Part shown: one piece after another, positions 14,901 through 25,628 of the stretch
Layout of the letters: every line of letters begins with the position of its first letter
How positions within the stretch are numbered: position 1 is the first letter of the stretch
Source: Cyclaneusma minus
Lineage: Eukaryota; Ascomycota; Leotiomycetes; Marthamycetales; Marthamycetaceae
Direction of reading: 5' to 3'
Assembly (NCBI GenBank): GCA_037179335.1
Contig: JAKZHN010000014.1
Span: 1-64,000 of the forward strand
Length of the DNA stretch: 64,000 bases
Made by a program: the position numbers and the translations under genes
Notes under the pieces: generated by a model
Database searches by the model: none
Seen by the model: the letters and a program-made list of their open reading frames with translations, nothing else
Told to the model about the DNA's origin: nothing

Positions 14901-15820
14901 TATTTTAAATGCAAAATCCTTAATTATTAAAGCAAGGAAAATTTTAATAATATATTTTATTTGATAATTAATATAATAAATTATAAATAAATATCCAATA
15001 TAAATAAATAATATATATAAAATATATTTACAATTCTTTTAATATATTATGCTTTATATTAGCAATATTTTAATTTTGAAACGCATAGCTATAAAAATAG
15101 CCGCGAAAAGCTATTGGTATTTATAAATATTATAAATTTTAACCCGGAGTATAATTATATTATTCGTGAAAATTTTAAAAAAATAATATAAATTTACTAA
15201 AAAATCCGCTGTATTAAAAAGGTCCGCTATATTTCCAAAAAAAAGCAATAAATATACTATTACCAAAGCCCCCGTATATTTTAAATCCTTGATTGCAAAT
15301 GCCCTCTTTTCGATTAAAAGCGCTTTTTTCTAAAAAAAACTTCCGTATTAATAATTCTAGCAATTTTTAAAAATCGGTTTGGTATTTGTATTTTTGGATT
15401 TGAAAAATAATAAACGAATTTAGAAATATTTTGCTTTATATTTGGGTTTGCATTTATAATAGGAAAAGATTTGATAAAAAAAAATTAAGTGTATAATAAA
15501 AAGCAATGGCGTATATACCTATTTGCTATTGCTATATAAAACTTATATGATATAAATAATGAAAGTAATTAAAATTTTATAATTGGAATAAAAGGCCAAA
15601 TAGGATAATAATTTTGAAAATTTTCAATATTGCTTTTAAGGCCAACTAGGAGTTTTAAAATATAAAATTTAAATATAACTAAATTTAAAATATATAATAA
15701 ACTTGCAATTAAAACTTTTTTATTTTTTGCATTTAATAATTTAAATTGCAATCTTGCCTATTATTTCCAATATTAACCTTAATATTATTAAATAGCAAAT
15801 TTTGATTTCAAATATTAAAA

Positions 15821-15957
15821 TTATTTGCTATATTTTTTAACCGCTAATTTATTATTAATAAATAAATATAAATTATAAAATAGCCAATTCAAATTTTGAA
15901 TTTTAAAACTATTTGCTTTATTTCCTAATTGCTAATCTATTATTAATAAATAAATAA
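15821..15957. repeat. Imperfect 88-bp-spaced duplication near the isochore edge
   Basis: The segment beginning TATTTGCTATATTTTTTAAC near 15822 recurs near 15910, and each copy ends in TATTATTAATAAATAAATA. The two are separated by about 88 bp and differ at several positions. Probably a small tandem duplication in RIP-degraded DNA. Confidence 0.6.
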
Positions 15958-16465
15958 TTTAAGCGAATCGCTATTTTAAATTTAGCAATTGAAAATTGAA
16001 TATCCAATCTTTTTATAAATTATAAACTAATGGTTTATTATTGCAAATCGTTTGCGGAATTTTTCGCGCTAAAAGTATAAATTGCCTTTTGCAGCAACTA
16101 TTTGCCAAAAATTAATGCATGGTTTAGTTTTTAACTACGCGCTAGCTAAGATTTGAGCTGCGCAATCGGTTCTTAACCCTCGCTCAATAATTTAATGCCC
16201 TCATATAACACCGGTAAGGTCGCTCTTGTGCTTCCAAGGGACCACAAGCCGTGCCGCCGTTTGGCCTTCTCGCAGCTGCATTTTGGCAGCCTCGCACAGC
16301 CACATGAGCCACACCAACTTTTGCGCCCATCCGTACCCCGGCCTAAAATTTCCCCGAGGCTTGAGCATTGAACTCCAGAAATTCTCGAAACTTGAGAAAT
16401 AATCATCGACGGCACACTTGCGCCAAATGCGACAACCTACCCCGAAATTCCTCGACCTTGACACC

Positions 16466-19400
16466 ATGCCGTCAGCTGTAGTCGCAGAATCCCACCATGG
16501 CCCCGCTGTGAAGCGCCAGAAGCTCAACGACGGCGAGAGGGTGCAGGGAAAGATTGTCCAAGGCTCGAGCATTTTCGCTCCTTTCAGAGTAAGTGTTCAC
16601 CTGTTCCAGTGTCTGTGTGGATACTGACAGCTTGCAGACGGTAGGCCTTGTTTCTCCGACCATTGTGCCTTTCACATCTCTGCCGCTGGGCAAAACTACC
16701 TTCCAGATCACCACTTCCGTCGGACGATGTCTTCAAACCTACGATCTCAAGCGCGGCCTCAACCTGGTCTTCTTGACTCGGCCGCAGACCCCGGAGCCTA
16801 TTACAGCAACGCTGGCTTGGAAAGATAGGCTCTTCGCCGCATGGCGCGGCTCGGGCAAGAAGGCATCCTCTGGCGTGTGGGTTTTCAAGAGAGGAAAGAA
16901 AGTCGCCGAGCTGGAGATGCCGGGAAACTCCAAAAAGCCCGTCAGCAAGATTTTAATCTTTGGCTCTTGGATTGTGGCAGCCTGTGGAAACGTGCTCGAA
17001 GTCTGGAAATCCGCAACCTATGAACATTACACCACTCTGTCGACCGATAGAACGAATACTGCCAAGCTGACCGGTCTCATCTGCAATATGCCGACATATT
17101 TGAACAAAATATTTGCTGCAAGAGAAGATGGCGCCGTTGAAATATGGAATGTGAGCACGGGAAAACTCGTTTACACCATCATGCCGCCGGTCGCAAAGAC
17201 GGGGAGGGTCACAGCCATGGAACCTGCGCCAGCCTTGTCATTGCTTGCCATCGCTTACTCGGAAGGGCTCATTGCTATACACAATGTACGGACAGACAAG
17301 ACGATACTGCAACTCAGCAATATCACATCCAAGTCTAGCATTACCTCAATTTCCTTCAGGACTGATGGCATGGGAGCTGGAGAAGAAGGACGAAAGGCCG
17401 GCGTAATGGCTACAGCGGGTCTCGACAACGGCGATGTCACATTCTGGGATTTGAACAACGGTGGAAGAGTTATGGGCGTTCTGCGCGGGGCTCACAATCC
17501 TCCTCTGGCAGCCGGGGCTACTGTAGGTGGCGGAATCAGCAAGGTCGAATTCTTGCCTGGGCAACCTGTCATTATCACCAGCGGTCTGGACAACTCGTTG
17601 AAGTCGTGGATATTCGACGAGTCTCCGTACTCACCTATCCCCCGAATTTTGCATTCCCGAAGCGGCCATGCGGCTCCTGTTACGCGCCTCCAATTCTTGC
17701 CTTCAGAAGCAGATGGAGCAGATTCGGGTGGGAAATGGTTGCTTAGTGCTGGGAAAGATAGGAGCTTATGGGGCTGGAGTTTGCGGAGAGATGGCCAAAG
17801 TACGGAGCTGAGCCAGGGCGCTATCAGAAAGAAAGCCAAGAAGCTTGGAATTTTGGCGAACGGTGTATTGTCCGCTGAATCCAGCACGACGCTCGAAGAT
17901 CTGAAGGCGCCTGAGATTACCTGTATGGCGTCTTCGTTGAACCGAGACGGTGGCATGGGCGCAGCGCCTGGCAGTACGGCGATCTGGCAGAAGGGTCATA
18001 ACCATCAGCAAAAGAAGACAGATGCGCTGCAGATCGGGATGACCGGCTGGGAGAGTGTCGTCACTGGTCATCACGGCGACAAATACGCAAGAACGTGGTT
18101 TTGGGGTCGCAAGAAGGCAGGAAGATGGGCATTCGAGACTGGAGACGGTGGCAATGTCACCAGTGTTGCCATTAGTCCTTGTGGGACATTCGCTGTTGTT
18201 GGCTCTGAACTCGGTGGAGTTGACGTGTTCAACTTGCAGTCTGGGCAACACCGAAAAAGATTTCCACCAAAGTTAACTCAAGCTCAAGCTAGGAAACTCA
18301 AGCTGCAACAAATCGAAGGCAAAGGAGATACTCTTGTGTTACGGACGGAGTCTGGCAAGAGTTTCCCAATCGGCCTGGGAAAGCACACGAAAGCTGTCAC
18401 GGGCTTGATGGTAGACTCACTCAACAAGCATGTGGTTAGCTGTGGTCTTGATGGCAAAGTCAAGTTCTGGGATTTTGCAACCGGTAACTTGGTTGACGAG
18501 ATTGACTGGTTTCCTATGACTCGCGTCACTAGCATGCACTACCATCCTGCAAGCGACTTAATAGCTCTAACTTGCGACGACATGTCCATTCGAGTCGTCG
18601 ACATCGAGACCAAGAGAACCATCAGAGAGCTTTGGGGCTGTCAAGGCGCGATCAACGATCTTTGCTTCTCCAACGATGGGCGATGGGTCATTGCTGCCTC
18701 ACAGGACCGAGCAATCAGAGTATGGGACCTTCCAACTGGGCATATGATTGATGGTATCAGGATGGCCACACCCTGTACAGCCCTTGCCTTCTCAGGGACT
18801 GGCGAGTTTCTGGCTACTGCTTGTGAGGGTGATATTGGTGTGAACATCTGGAATAACAAGACTCTGTTCAAGCACGTCCCGACCAAGCACATCTCCGAGA
18901 ACGAGATCGCGGACGTCAACGCCCCAACCGTATCAGGCGAAGGGGGCCAAGGTATTATCGACGGTGCCTTCGACGAAACAAACGAAGAGGAAGACACCGA
19001 AGATATCCCTGTCCAAGCGCTCGACCAATTGAGCAAAGACATGATGACTCTCAGCTTAGTGCCTAAGAGCAGATGGCAGACACTGCTCCATCTGGACTTG
19101 ATCAAGGTAATTACTAGCCCATATCCTCTTCTCAACCGGAATACAAACAAACCCCTGCTAACACACTTCAGCAACGCAACAAACCAAAAGAAGCCCCCAA
19201 AGCCCCCGAAAAAGCCCCCTTCTTCCTCCCCTCTCTCTCCGATCCCGCCTCGCTCCAAGCATCCTCCGCACAACCATCCAAAGAGAAGTCTTCCTCACAC
19301 ATCTCCAAACTCGAACAAGCACGTCTCACATCCGCCGCCGAATCCCCGTTCACCACTCTTCTCCGCACTGGCACCGAACAAGCCAGTTACGGTCCCTTCA

Positions 19401-19747
19401 TCGAATACCTGAAAGCTGTCTCACCCTCAGCCACGGATCTAGAAATCCGCAGTCTTCGCATCGAAGAAATGCCAGGGTTTGTGCGGGCGTTAACGGAAAG
19501 GCTGATTGAGCGGAAAGACTACGAGGTCGTACAGGCGTGGATGGCGGTTTTTCTGAGAGCGCACACTGATTTGGTAATTGGTGGTGAGGGGGTGGAGGGG
19601 ATGGAGCTGGACGAGGAGGTTCATGAAGAGCTGTTGGAGGCGTTGAGAGGGTGGCGCGAGAGGCAGGAGGAGGAGGGGAGAAGGTTGAGTGAGTTAGTTG
19701 GGTTTTGCTCGGGTGTTGTGGGATTCTTGAGGAGTGGGAGGAGGTAG
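16466..19747 (+). CDS. utp21: U3 snoRNP protein Utp21 (WDR36 homologue)
   Basis: Component of the UTP-B part of the 90S pre-ribosome (SSU processome), needed in the nucleolus for 18S rRNA maturation. Three exons by eye: 16466-16588, 16638-19106 and 19172-19747, all in phase, giving about 1055 residues, the usual size in filamentous fungi. The N-terminus carries the family signature SIFAPFR joined across intron 1 to TVGLVSPTIVPF. WD40 repeats fill the middle (for example FWDLNNG, KFWDFATG, RVWDLPTG), and the C-terminal Utp21 domain follows DQLSKDMMTLSLVPKSRWQT and extends into exon 3. Introns have GTAAGT and GTAATT donors and CTGAC or GCTAAC branch-like sites. An in-frame upstream ATG at 16427 would add 13 residues; 16466 is preferred because family N-termini are short. 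It lies only ~330 bp from the AT isochore and appears intact. Confidence 0.93.
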
Positions 19748-20369
19748 TGTGGGGCTTTGTATGCCTTGGTGCTTGACTCATCTATCAGGTCTTTCTTTCT
19801 GCGAGCGAAACGATTAAGTGTCAGCGAATTCATCCGGGTTAGTCGTCGCACATACTTGCAAAAGTCTACTCGAACAGCCACAAACCATTGAACTCGGACC
19901 CTTGCCTTTGAAACCTGTCTTGTAAGTTTCAGAAGCAAGACCACTTACTTTCAGGTTTGGTACACGGCCCCCGATGCTGTCTTACCTTCCGGGTTGTTGT
20001 CTTTGTTGACCGCTGTCGCTCACTTCAGTGGCGTTCTTGGCGTCGAGAAACCGACTCTCTTCATTGTTGCCATAGTTCTCAATCTCACGATGGCTTCAAC
20101 ATGCCTTGTTCTGGCAGAAACCCATGAGAGCAGTCTCTGATGTTAGAGAGACACTTGATCTCGCAGCCTCTTGAAATCAATATATAAGATCTCCAATTCC
20201 GAGAAGTAAAAGGTATCTGCAGACCGATTCTTCTAGACAACTTTCATTCGATTACCCCATTTTCCTCTTCTGCGAGCTGGTCTCGATTTTTCCAAGTCCA
20301 TTCATTCAAATTTCAAACAGTCTTCTTGGAAATTCGTTCTCGTACAGCATTTTTAATCGGCATTCTGCG
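19748..20369. other. Intergenic, probable promoter of the orphan gene
   Basis: No credible gene. It holds the UTP21 3' end and a C/T-rich leader before the start codon at 20370. A TATA-like TATATAAG lies at 20180-20187, about 180 bp before that start. Confidence 0.6.
20180..20187 (+). promoter_or_regulatory. TATA-like element
   Basis: TATATAAG followed by a pyrimidine-rich leader, about 180 bp upstream of the ATG at 20370. The position is reasonable for a fungal core promoter, but no transcription start is known. Confidence 0.35.
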
Positions 20370-21658
20370 ATGTCTTCTTCACGTGTACATGGCACCCCTT
20401 TCGAACGTTACATCCAAAGCTACAACGACATAGAGCTGGGCTCCATCTTGCGACTTCCTGGATATGACATTTGCCAATCCCGAGCACCACATAGACCACG
20501 TCTTGGTACAGGACCAGGGCCTTACGGACACCCTGCTGTAGTCGTTGGCATCTTGGGTGCGGAGCGTCCATCGCCCGATAACGACATCAGAGTCCAATTT
20601 TGCTCAGTAAGTATTTACCCTTTAAGCTCTCTTCCTGTACATGAGTCTTCCTGTCAAGCTAACACAATTCGCAGATTACGCACAAAGTGCCCGAACTCAT
20701 GGACGACGGAGACATTATAAAAACTCGACTGATATGTCCTTATGTGGATGACAGCGAAGGCAACAGACCAGACAGCCAGAACTCTCTCGATCTGACATTG
20801 AGTTGCGAGATCTCGGACTGCCCGTTCTTCCATACCACCAGCTCCATGGACAATTCCGGAAACCTGCCAGATCATTTGAACTACGCTCCCATCCAAGTCA
20901 CATACCACTATGACCGCGACCGCCAGCGTCAAATGAACAATTTGAGACAAAATCCTACTTGGGCACATCTTCGACGCCAACTCGCCATCTGGGAGTATGA
21001 ACAGGGGAGGATTAGCGAAAACCAGCGTGTTGATCCAGACTATATTCCTAAGGGTCTACTTGACGCGCAGGGTCCCTCTTACGTCGTTATTCGAGCTTAC
21101 GAATTGCCGTGGAATGCCTTTAGAAGATATCTCAACATTGATCCCAAGACTCTCAAGTTCACGGAGAGATCCCTAAATGTGCTTCTCGCGGCGCTCCGTC
21201 ATCATCCACAGCAGATCTATGCTCAGGGACGCATGCACAACAGGTTTGGATTTGAGGATGATTGGGTCGTACTTAGCATCAATGCAAGCCGTCCTTCTCC
21301 AGTCGCTCCCCCTCCGGTCATTCCTTCTCCAGCCACTCGTCCTCCAGCTCTATCCATCGTAGTCGGAACGATCATGCGCCTGATGAACGCCCTCCGTATA
21401 CGTCGAAATAAGCTGAAGGCGCCCTGGAACAACTCCTTGGATCCGACCGCCCCCGCGTTCATCCCGCGATCCTCACAATCCAGCGCGCCTCTTCTCTCAC
21501 TGACAGTTCCGCCTGCAATGTCGTTCAGTTCGCCTGGGACTTCCAATCAGTCCGCACTCGCTTCTCTTGCATCTTCGTCATTCATCGCACGCTCGCCAGC
21601 AACATCCGTCTCCTCCCTCGAGCTACCCTCTCCTGTCAGTCCCCCGAAATCACCATAA
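20370..21658 (+). CDS. Hypothetical two-exon protein
   Basis: Function not recognised. Exons 20370-20606 and 20675-21658 join in phase across a 68-bp GTAAGT...CAG intron, giving about 406 residues. The first ~80 residues have the look of a small beta-rich domain (GPYGHPAVVVGILGAE then RVQFCS). Residues ~80-210 appear folded and charged (RQRQMNNLRQNPTWAHLRRQ, YVVIRAYELPWNAFRRYLNI). From about residue 280 the chain is Pro/Ser/Ala-rich and probably disordered, with a short basic stretch near RRNKLKAP. No signal peptide or membrane span is evident. Clean splice sites and sensible codon use argue for a real gene. It lies between UTP21 and the RNase H patch, so a lineage-specific accessory protein is likely. 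Confidence 0.72.
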
Positions 21659-22250
21659 TCGTCGTCGCCTTTCGCGATCTGCAACAGTCTTTACCGGAAT
21701 TTTATTTTTGTCTTTGCGCCGGTGTTCAGTCAACACTCTTTGGATACATCACTGGCACTTCCTTTGCCATAAAGTCGATATGGTCGAAGACCAGGACACA
21801 TCATCAAGTATTGGAAGAGCCACACTAAAATGCATTCATTCTTTTGGTCTTGGTATACACCAGGCTATAGGTCAGCTCTAAAATGCGGTGTAATGGAATT
21901 CGTTTGAGCGAAGGTTATGGAAATAATTGCTAGATTGAAGACATTGTGGCTGGTCCATGACTTTTCATCGGTTTGTCTCTTTGGCGGAGTTGTTGCCTTA
22001 TAATTAGTGGTTTTAGGAAAACAAACATGAAATATTTCCATCACCTCACCGAGCTGTAATTGTTGATACTTGACTTTTAGCGGTAGCGGGATAGCAGTAG
22101 CGGGTTAAATTCTGGATTAAGTTGAACTCTCGCCACCCCTGACCCAAATTTCTTTCTGGAGCCGCGGACCGTGACCTCGTTCGGCCTTCCCCACGGTCGT
22201 TAGAGTCTGAACTCAGCGGATCCCTTGCCCGCAGTCACGGCACCATTCCA
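21659..22250. other. Intergenic between convergent genes
   Basis: 3' regions of the orphan gene (+) and the first RNase H-like gene (-). I see no supported gene. A short inverted repeat GACCGTG/CACGGTC occurs near 22167-22199 in a GC-rich patch. Confidence 0.5.
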
Positions 22251-22859
22251 TCACCACCATGAGGTCGGTGCCGAGCTATACGAGCGCGCGCTGAGACTCT
22301 CGTCAATTTTTGCTCTACGCAGATCTTGCCTGAGCTGCTGGTGGCGCAATCTTTCTTCAAGCTTGTCCATGGCCTGATGGCAGAGCCTGCCCTCATGTTG
22401 AGTCTGATTCTTGGACACCTTCCAGTAGTGAACAAGACCCAACATCATCAACTCATCATGCAACTCTCCAGCCCTACTACGGATCAGGTCCTGATTCTTG
22501 ACGTCTCCCCCTGCGTATGTCATCCAATTATACTGCTTGCTCCAACTGTCTCTCCACTCCCTCATAGTGAGAACGGCGTTCAAGTCGACGGTGTTGATTG
22601 TGATTCGCAGACCGGACAGCCTGGTCTGGTCAGACTGTCGACAATAGTCCTCCAGGCCCCATTCGAGTGCCATAATAACGGCCGTGAGTTGGGCTCTCGG
22701 GCTGGTTGGCACCGGATAGCCAGGCAGGTATCGAAATCTGGATGAGTCACTTCCATCTCTGCGTACTATGGTGACCGCTGCTGCACCAATAGCTCCGGTG
22801 TACCCATTGCCTCCAGGTCTGCAACCGCCACTGACCCAGAACTCCACAATGTAAACCAT
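22251..22859 (-). CDS. RNase H-like protein, catalytic residues lost (copy 1)
   Basis: 202 residues, single exon, ATG at 22859. It follows the RNase H type-1 fold order of its neighbour at 24860-25351: GGCR near residue 11, PTSPRAQLTAV near 51-61, a third-strand segment INTVDLNAV near 88-96, then KNQDL and a terminal helix. All four acidic catalytic positions are changed when aligned to that neighbour: Asp10 to Ser10, Glu57 to Gln57, Asp88 to Val91 (an Asp sits one residue later) and Asp152 to Gly. A basic/acidic helical tail of about 40 residues follows the fold. The open frame is intact, so it may be a non-catalytic nucleic-acid-binding paralogue, or a young pseudogene not yet broken. Family membership rests on shared motifs with copies 2 and 3. 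Confidence 0.65.
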   Translation of the reverse strand: MVYIVEFWVSGGCRPGGNGYTGAIGAAAVTIVRRDGSDSSRFRYLPGYPVPTSPRAQLTAVIMALEWGLEDYCRQSDQTRLSGLRITINTVDLNAVLTMREWRDSWSKQYNWMTYAGGDVKNQDLIRSRAGELHDELMMLGLVHYWKVSKNQTQHEGRLCHQAMDKLEERLRHQQLRQDLRRAKIDESLSARSYSSAPTSWW

Positions 22860-23531
22860 GTTGGTAGTAGTGAAGCTTTGAGGAATGCCTTGTCGTGGAA
22901 AACGGCTAGGAGGCGCTTACAAAAGAGCGGTGGATGGCGAGCTTTCAATCTTTCCACTATCAGCTTGAGATCCTGAGCGACTTTCTGAGGGTTGTGTGCC
23001 TAAGAACCTACCAAAAGATTGCAGAGTCCGGCACAATCTAGTAGAACGGAAGAGTCAGGTCGGGTGACAGTCAGGGGCTTGACTACGTAGGCTGCAGACC
23101 ATCGACTGAAGATGGATATTATCTTACGAAGGCTGAAGTGAGCCGAACCAGCAAGACGTGGGACACACAAAAACTGAATGTGCTACGGCCCTAATTTGGC
23201 ACCGAGCTGTTTGTCGTGCCTTCCCCATATCTGACTTTTGGAAGATCGTGGGGGCCGCGGACTCGGCGGTCACATTCGAAGAGCACTGAGGACGAGCGTT
23301 TCCGAGGAATAAGACTTGAGACTCTGTATCCTACATAACATGCATTCGATTTTCCAACTCAATCGAACAGGGCCCGGCAAGCTCCTACGCGACTCCGCTC
23401 CAGAGCACTCACTTCTTTCCTTGACACGTTGCAATTAGCTTGAAATCTCCAAGTTGTTGAGGCAAGTCAACGTCGAATACATGGCGTCCATACCTTATCC
23501 TGGGATTTCTTCCCCAGATGTGTATGACTTA
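22860..23531. other. Intergenic in the RNase H patch
   Basis: Upstream region of copy 1 and downstream region of copy 2. An open frame on the plus strand reaches in from 23454 but is antisense to copy 2 and shows no family features. Nothing else is supported. Confidence 0.5.
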
Positions 23532-24542
23532 TCACGACACATAACCCACTTGCAAGCCTTGGAACTCATCACTGAGTCTATCCCCCATGCCGTCTTCCGC
23601 TTGAGGGATGTGAGTGACACCGACGCGAAGTTGTTTCTCGTCGATTATCGCACGAAGGCAAAGCGCTTCCTGAAGGAGGTCCTGATTCGCGACCGGCTTC
23701 CCTTTCGCTGTGACCCAGCCATTCTGCTGCCAAGTCTTATACGACTTCGTCAAGCAGCTGACTGCATACTCGGAATAAGAGTAGATTGTGAAGTGGCTGC
23801 AGGTGCACGCCCAACCAATAACTAATTCGAAAGCCAATATGAAAGCTGTGAGCTCTGCCCTCGGAGCGGTTGGCGGACCTTCAAGAACACCCATATTTCG
23901 TTTCTCTATAATCCGCCCAGAAAGATCGGCTACAGTAGCGATAGCAGCTCCTTGGTCGTAGACTTTTCTGTTCCGCCGAGAGCCACCATTTGCGAATATC
24001 GTCAAAGTTACGTCTGTCGTGACACGTCTGGTAGACAGCCCGCTCTGGGCTACTATGGGTAGCCCAGCCAAAAAAGAACTCCCCGCATCACGTCGATCTA
24101 TCCGGCTCTTCTCCTGAGCTAGAACATTCTCGGCATACAGCTTGAGCTCCTCATCAGAAGGCTTTGATGGCCCAATCTTCTTGACATCGGCCAGTAAGTC
24201 GATTTAGTCGCTCACAAAGGAGTAGATCTTGTCCCAATTTCTGAGCCAGGTCTCAGCTGGAATCCCCTCGTCAAAATAGTGATCAAAAAGTTTCTCGTGG
24301 ATTTCGTCTGGAAGGCCCCGGAGGAAGATTCGGCATTGCTCGTATTCCGTGAGAGCGTCAGCGTTCCTAAGAGCCATAGAGAGGCGTTCGAAAGGACGAA
24401 CATAAGCTTCCAAGTGCTGAGCCTCTCTATTGGCCTCGGCCAGAGCTTCTAGACGGTATCTGTTCTCTTTCATCGGTGCCTGGCGAGTATACTTGGAGCG
24501 CGCTGTTATGCTGCGGTTCAACGGGGTCTTGCCGCCTTCCAT
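23532..24542 (-). CDS. Gag-like plus RNase H-like protein (copy 2)
   Basis: From an ATG at 24542 the minus strand is open for 112 codons, meets TAA at 24204-24206, then stays open in the same frame to 23532. The first part resembles a retrotransposon gag/capsid segment: a charged helix, RPFERLSMAL, YEQCRIFLRGLPDEI and ETWLRNWDKI. The second part is an RNase H fold: FANGGSRRN, APRAELTAF, YSYSEYAV, VANQDLLQEA, IPQAEDGMGDRL. Against copy 3 the four catalytic positions read Asn, Glu, Tyr, Asp, so two are lost. A GTGAGC donor-like site and a CAAAG end at about 24215-24162 could form a 54-bp frame-preserving intron that removes the TAA (about 318 residues). Otherwise it is a broken gene. Gag followed by RNase H suggests descent from a retroelement; that is inference. 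Confidence 0.5.
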
Positions 24543-24593
24543 TGGGTGCCAGCGAAGGATAGTGCTGACTCCAGAGACCAAGTGTGTACACAC

Positions 24594-24859
24594 CAGAATG
24601 ATATATCTAATAGTAAAAGGTAAGCGCTATTTAGGTTCTGAAACTTGTTGATATGACATAATACACAAGTCATAATTCAGGCAAAACAGCTTGTTACAGC
24701 GAAGAGGAACTGACTCGAACAGGCCGCCTACTTAGGTCTTAGGAAGCAGATTTTAGGCTAGTGTTGTACAGACCGGTCGACGAGGATTTTCGGACTGATT
24801 GTTCGTTCGAGTCCTCTCGCGTCCAGTAAAGGTGAAGTCCAGGTGTTGAACAAAGCAGT
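24594..24859. other. Spacer between RNase H copies 2 and 3
   Basis: Short intergenic stretch with no supported gene. It should contain the promoter of the gag-like/RNase H gene. Confidence 0.4.
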
Positions 24860-25351
24860 CTAGTCCATGTCATCCAGTACCCTATTGCAAAGAGCATCTG
24901 CACTGCTGTTCTGCGATCTTGGAATCCATTTCCAGTTGACTCTTCCCTCCTTGAGCAGATCTGCCTCAAGATCCAACGCTTCTTGGATTAGATCTTGATT
25001 CGCGACAGGGTTCCCAGCAGCATTCGTCAAACCGTTCTGCTGCCATTTGGCATACCACTCCGTCATGCAGCCGACGGCATACTTCGAATCGCAGTAGAAA
25101 TTGACGATTAGGAAGGGATAGCTGTCTAACGCTCTGTATCTTTGCATGGCGATTTCGAGACCCAGAATGACGGCTGTTAGCTCAGCTCGCTGGCTTGTAG
25201 GTGCAGGGTAGTCGTGGGCAGGGAGCTCTCTGGAGTAGTGGAACTCTTGTCCAAATCTGCCCTTGAAAACAGCTGCTGCCGCCCCAAAAGCCCAAGATTG
25301 TCCGTTGCCTCGACAGCCGCCGTCGAGATAGACATCCATATTATAGGGCAT
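24860..25351 (-). CDS. RNase H type-1 domain protein, all catalytic residues present (copy 3)
   Basis: 163 residues, single exon, ATG at 25351 directly after an in-frame TGA. A stand-alone RNase H fold with the full acidic set: Asp10 in VYLDGGCRGNG, Glu57 in SQRAELTAV, Asp88 in FYCDSKYAVGC and Asp152 in NSSADAL. RNase H enzymes of this type cut the RNA strand of RNA:DNA hybrids with two metal ions. WIPRSQNSSADAL matches the usual last-helix motif, though the His often found in the preceding loop is replaced by SQN. It lacks the N-terminal hybrid-binding domain of eukaryotic RNase H1, so it is not the housekeeping enzyme. Closest in sequence to copy 2 (both have WQQNG and VANQDL). Probably an accessory, transposon-derived or expanded fungal family member. 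Confidence 0.8.
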   Translation of the reverse strand: MPYNMDVYLDGGCRGNGQSWAFGAAAAVFKGRFGQEFHYSRELPAHDYPAPTSQRAELTAVILGLEIAMQRYRALDSYPFLIVNFYCDSKYAVGCMTEWYAKWQQNGLTNAAGNPVANQDLIQEALDLEADLLKEGRVNWKWIPRSQNSSADALCNRVLDDMD

Positions 25352-25628
25352 CTTCGGATTCTGTCAAGGAGAACTGTGGTGCTGCAGACAAAGCGTCAGA
25401 GCTGTTGAAAGCGGCGCGGTACGTTGAATAGAGGCAAACAGCAGGAGCGATGGGGATTTTCACCAAGTCACGGCTACTGACTCGAGCTGGCCGAAGTCAA
25501 TGTGTTCATGTTTCTTCAACGCACGAGACATAGTGACAACGCGGACTCGTGGGTTTCCCCGTTGCCTTTGAGGGGGCTGCAGGTGGAGGGGCACTGGGCA
25601 TGGATGATGCTTGGAAACCAAGAAAGCG

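Larger units (their letters stand above)
1..16130. other. AT-rich, RIP-like gene-free isochore
   Basis: The sequence is overwhelmingly A and T, dense in TpA, and stops occur in all frames; the longest open frame is about 125 codons and is low-complexity. Isolated GC islands remain, for example around 4650-4860, 10200-10440 and 11760-11940. A duplicated segment inside the block differs mostly by C-to-T and G-to-A transitions. In filamentous ascomycetes this pattern is the known outcome of repeat-induced point mutation on transposons. The block could be a pericentromeric, subtelomeric or internal AT isochore; no TTAGGG/CCCTAA telomere array is visible at the left edge. Composition changes abruptly between about 16100 and 16200. 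I infer a heterochromatic transposon graveyard; individual element families cannot be named. Confidence 0.9.

Noticed and set aside
15569..15751. 60-codon minus frame in the AT block
   Set aside because: Same low-complexity composition; chance.
23454..23825. 123-codon plus frame
   Set aside because: Antisense to the RNase H copy 2, which has recognisable motifs.
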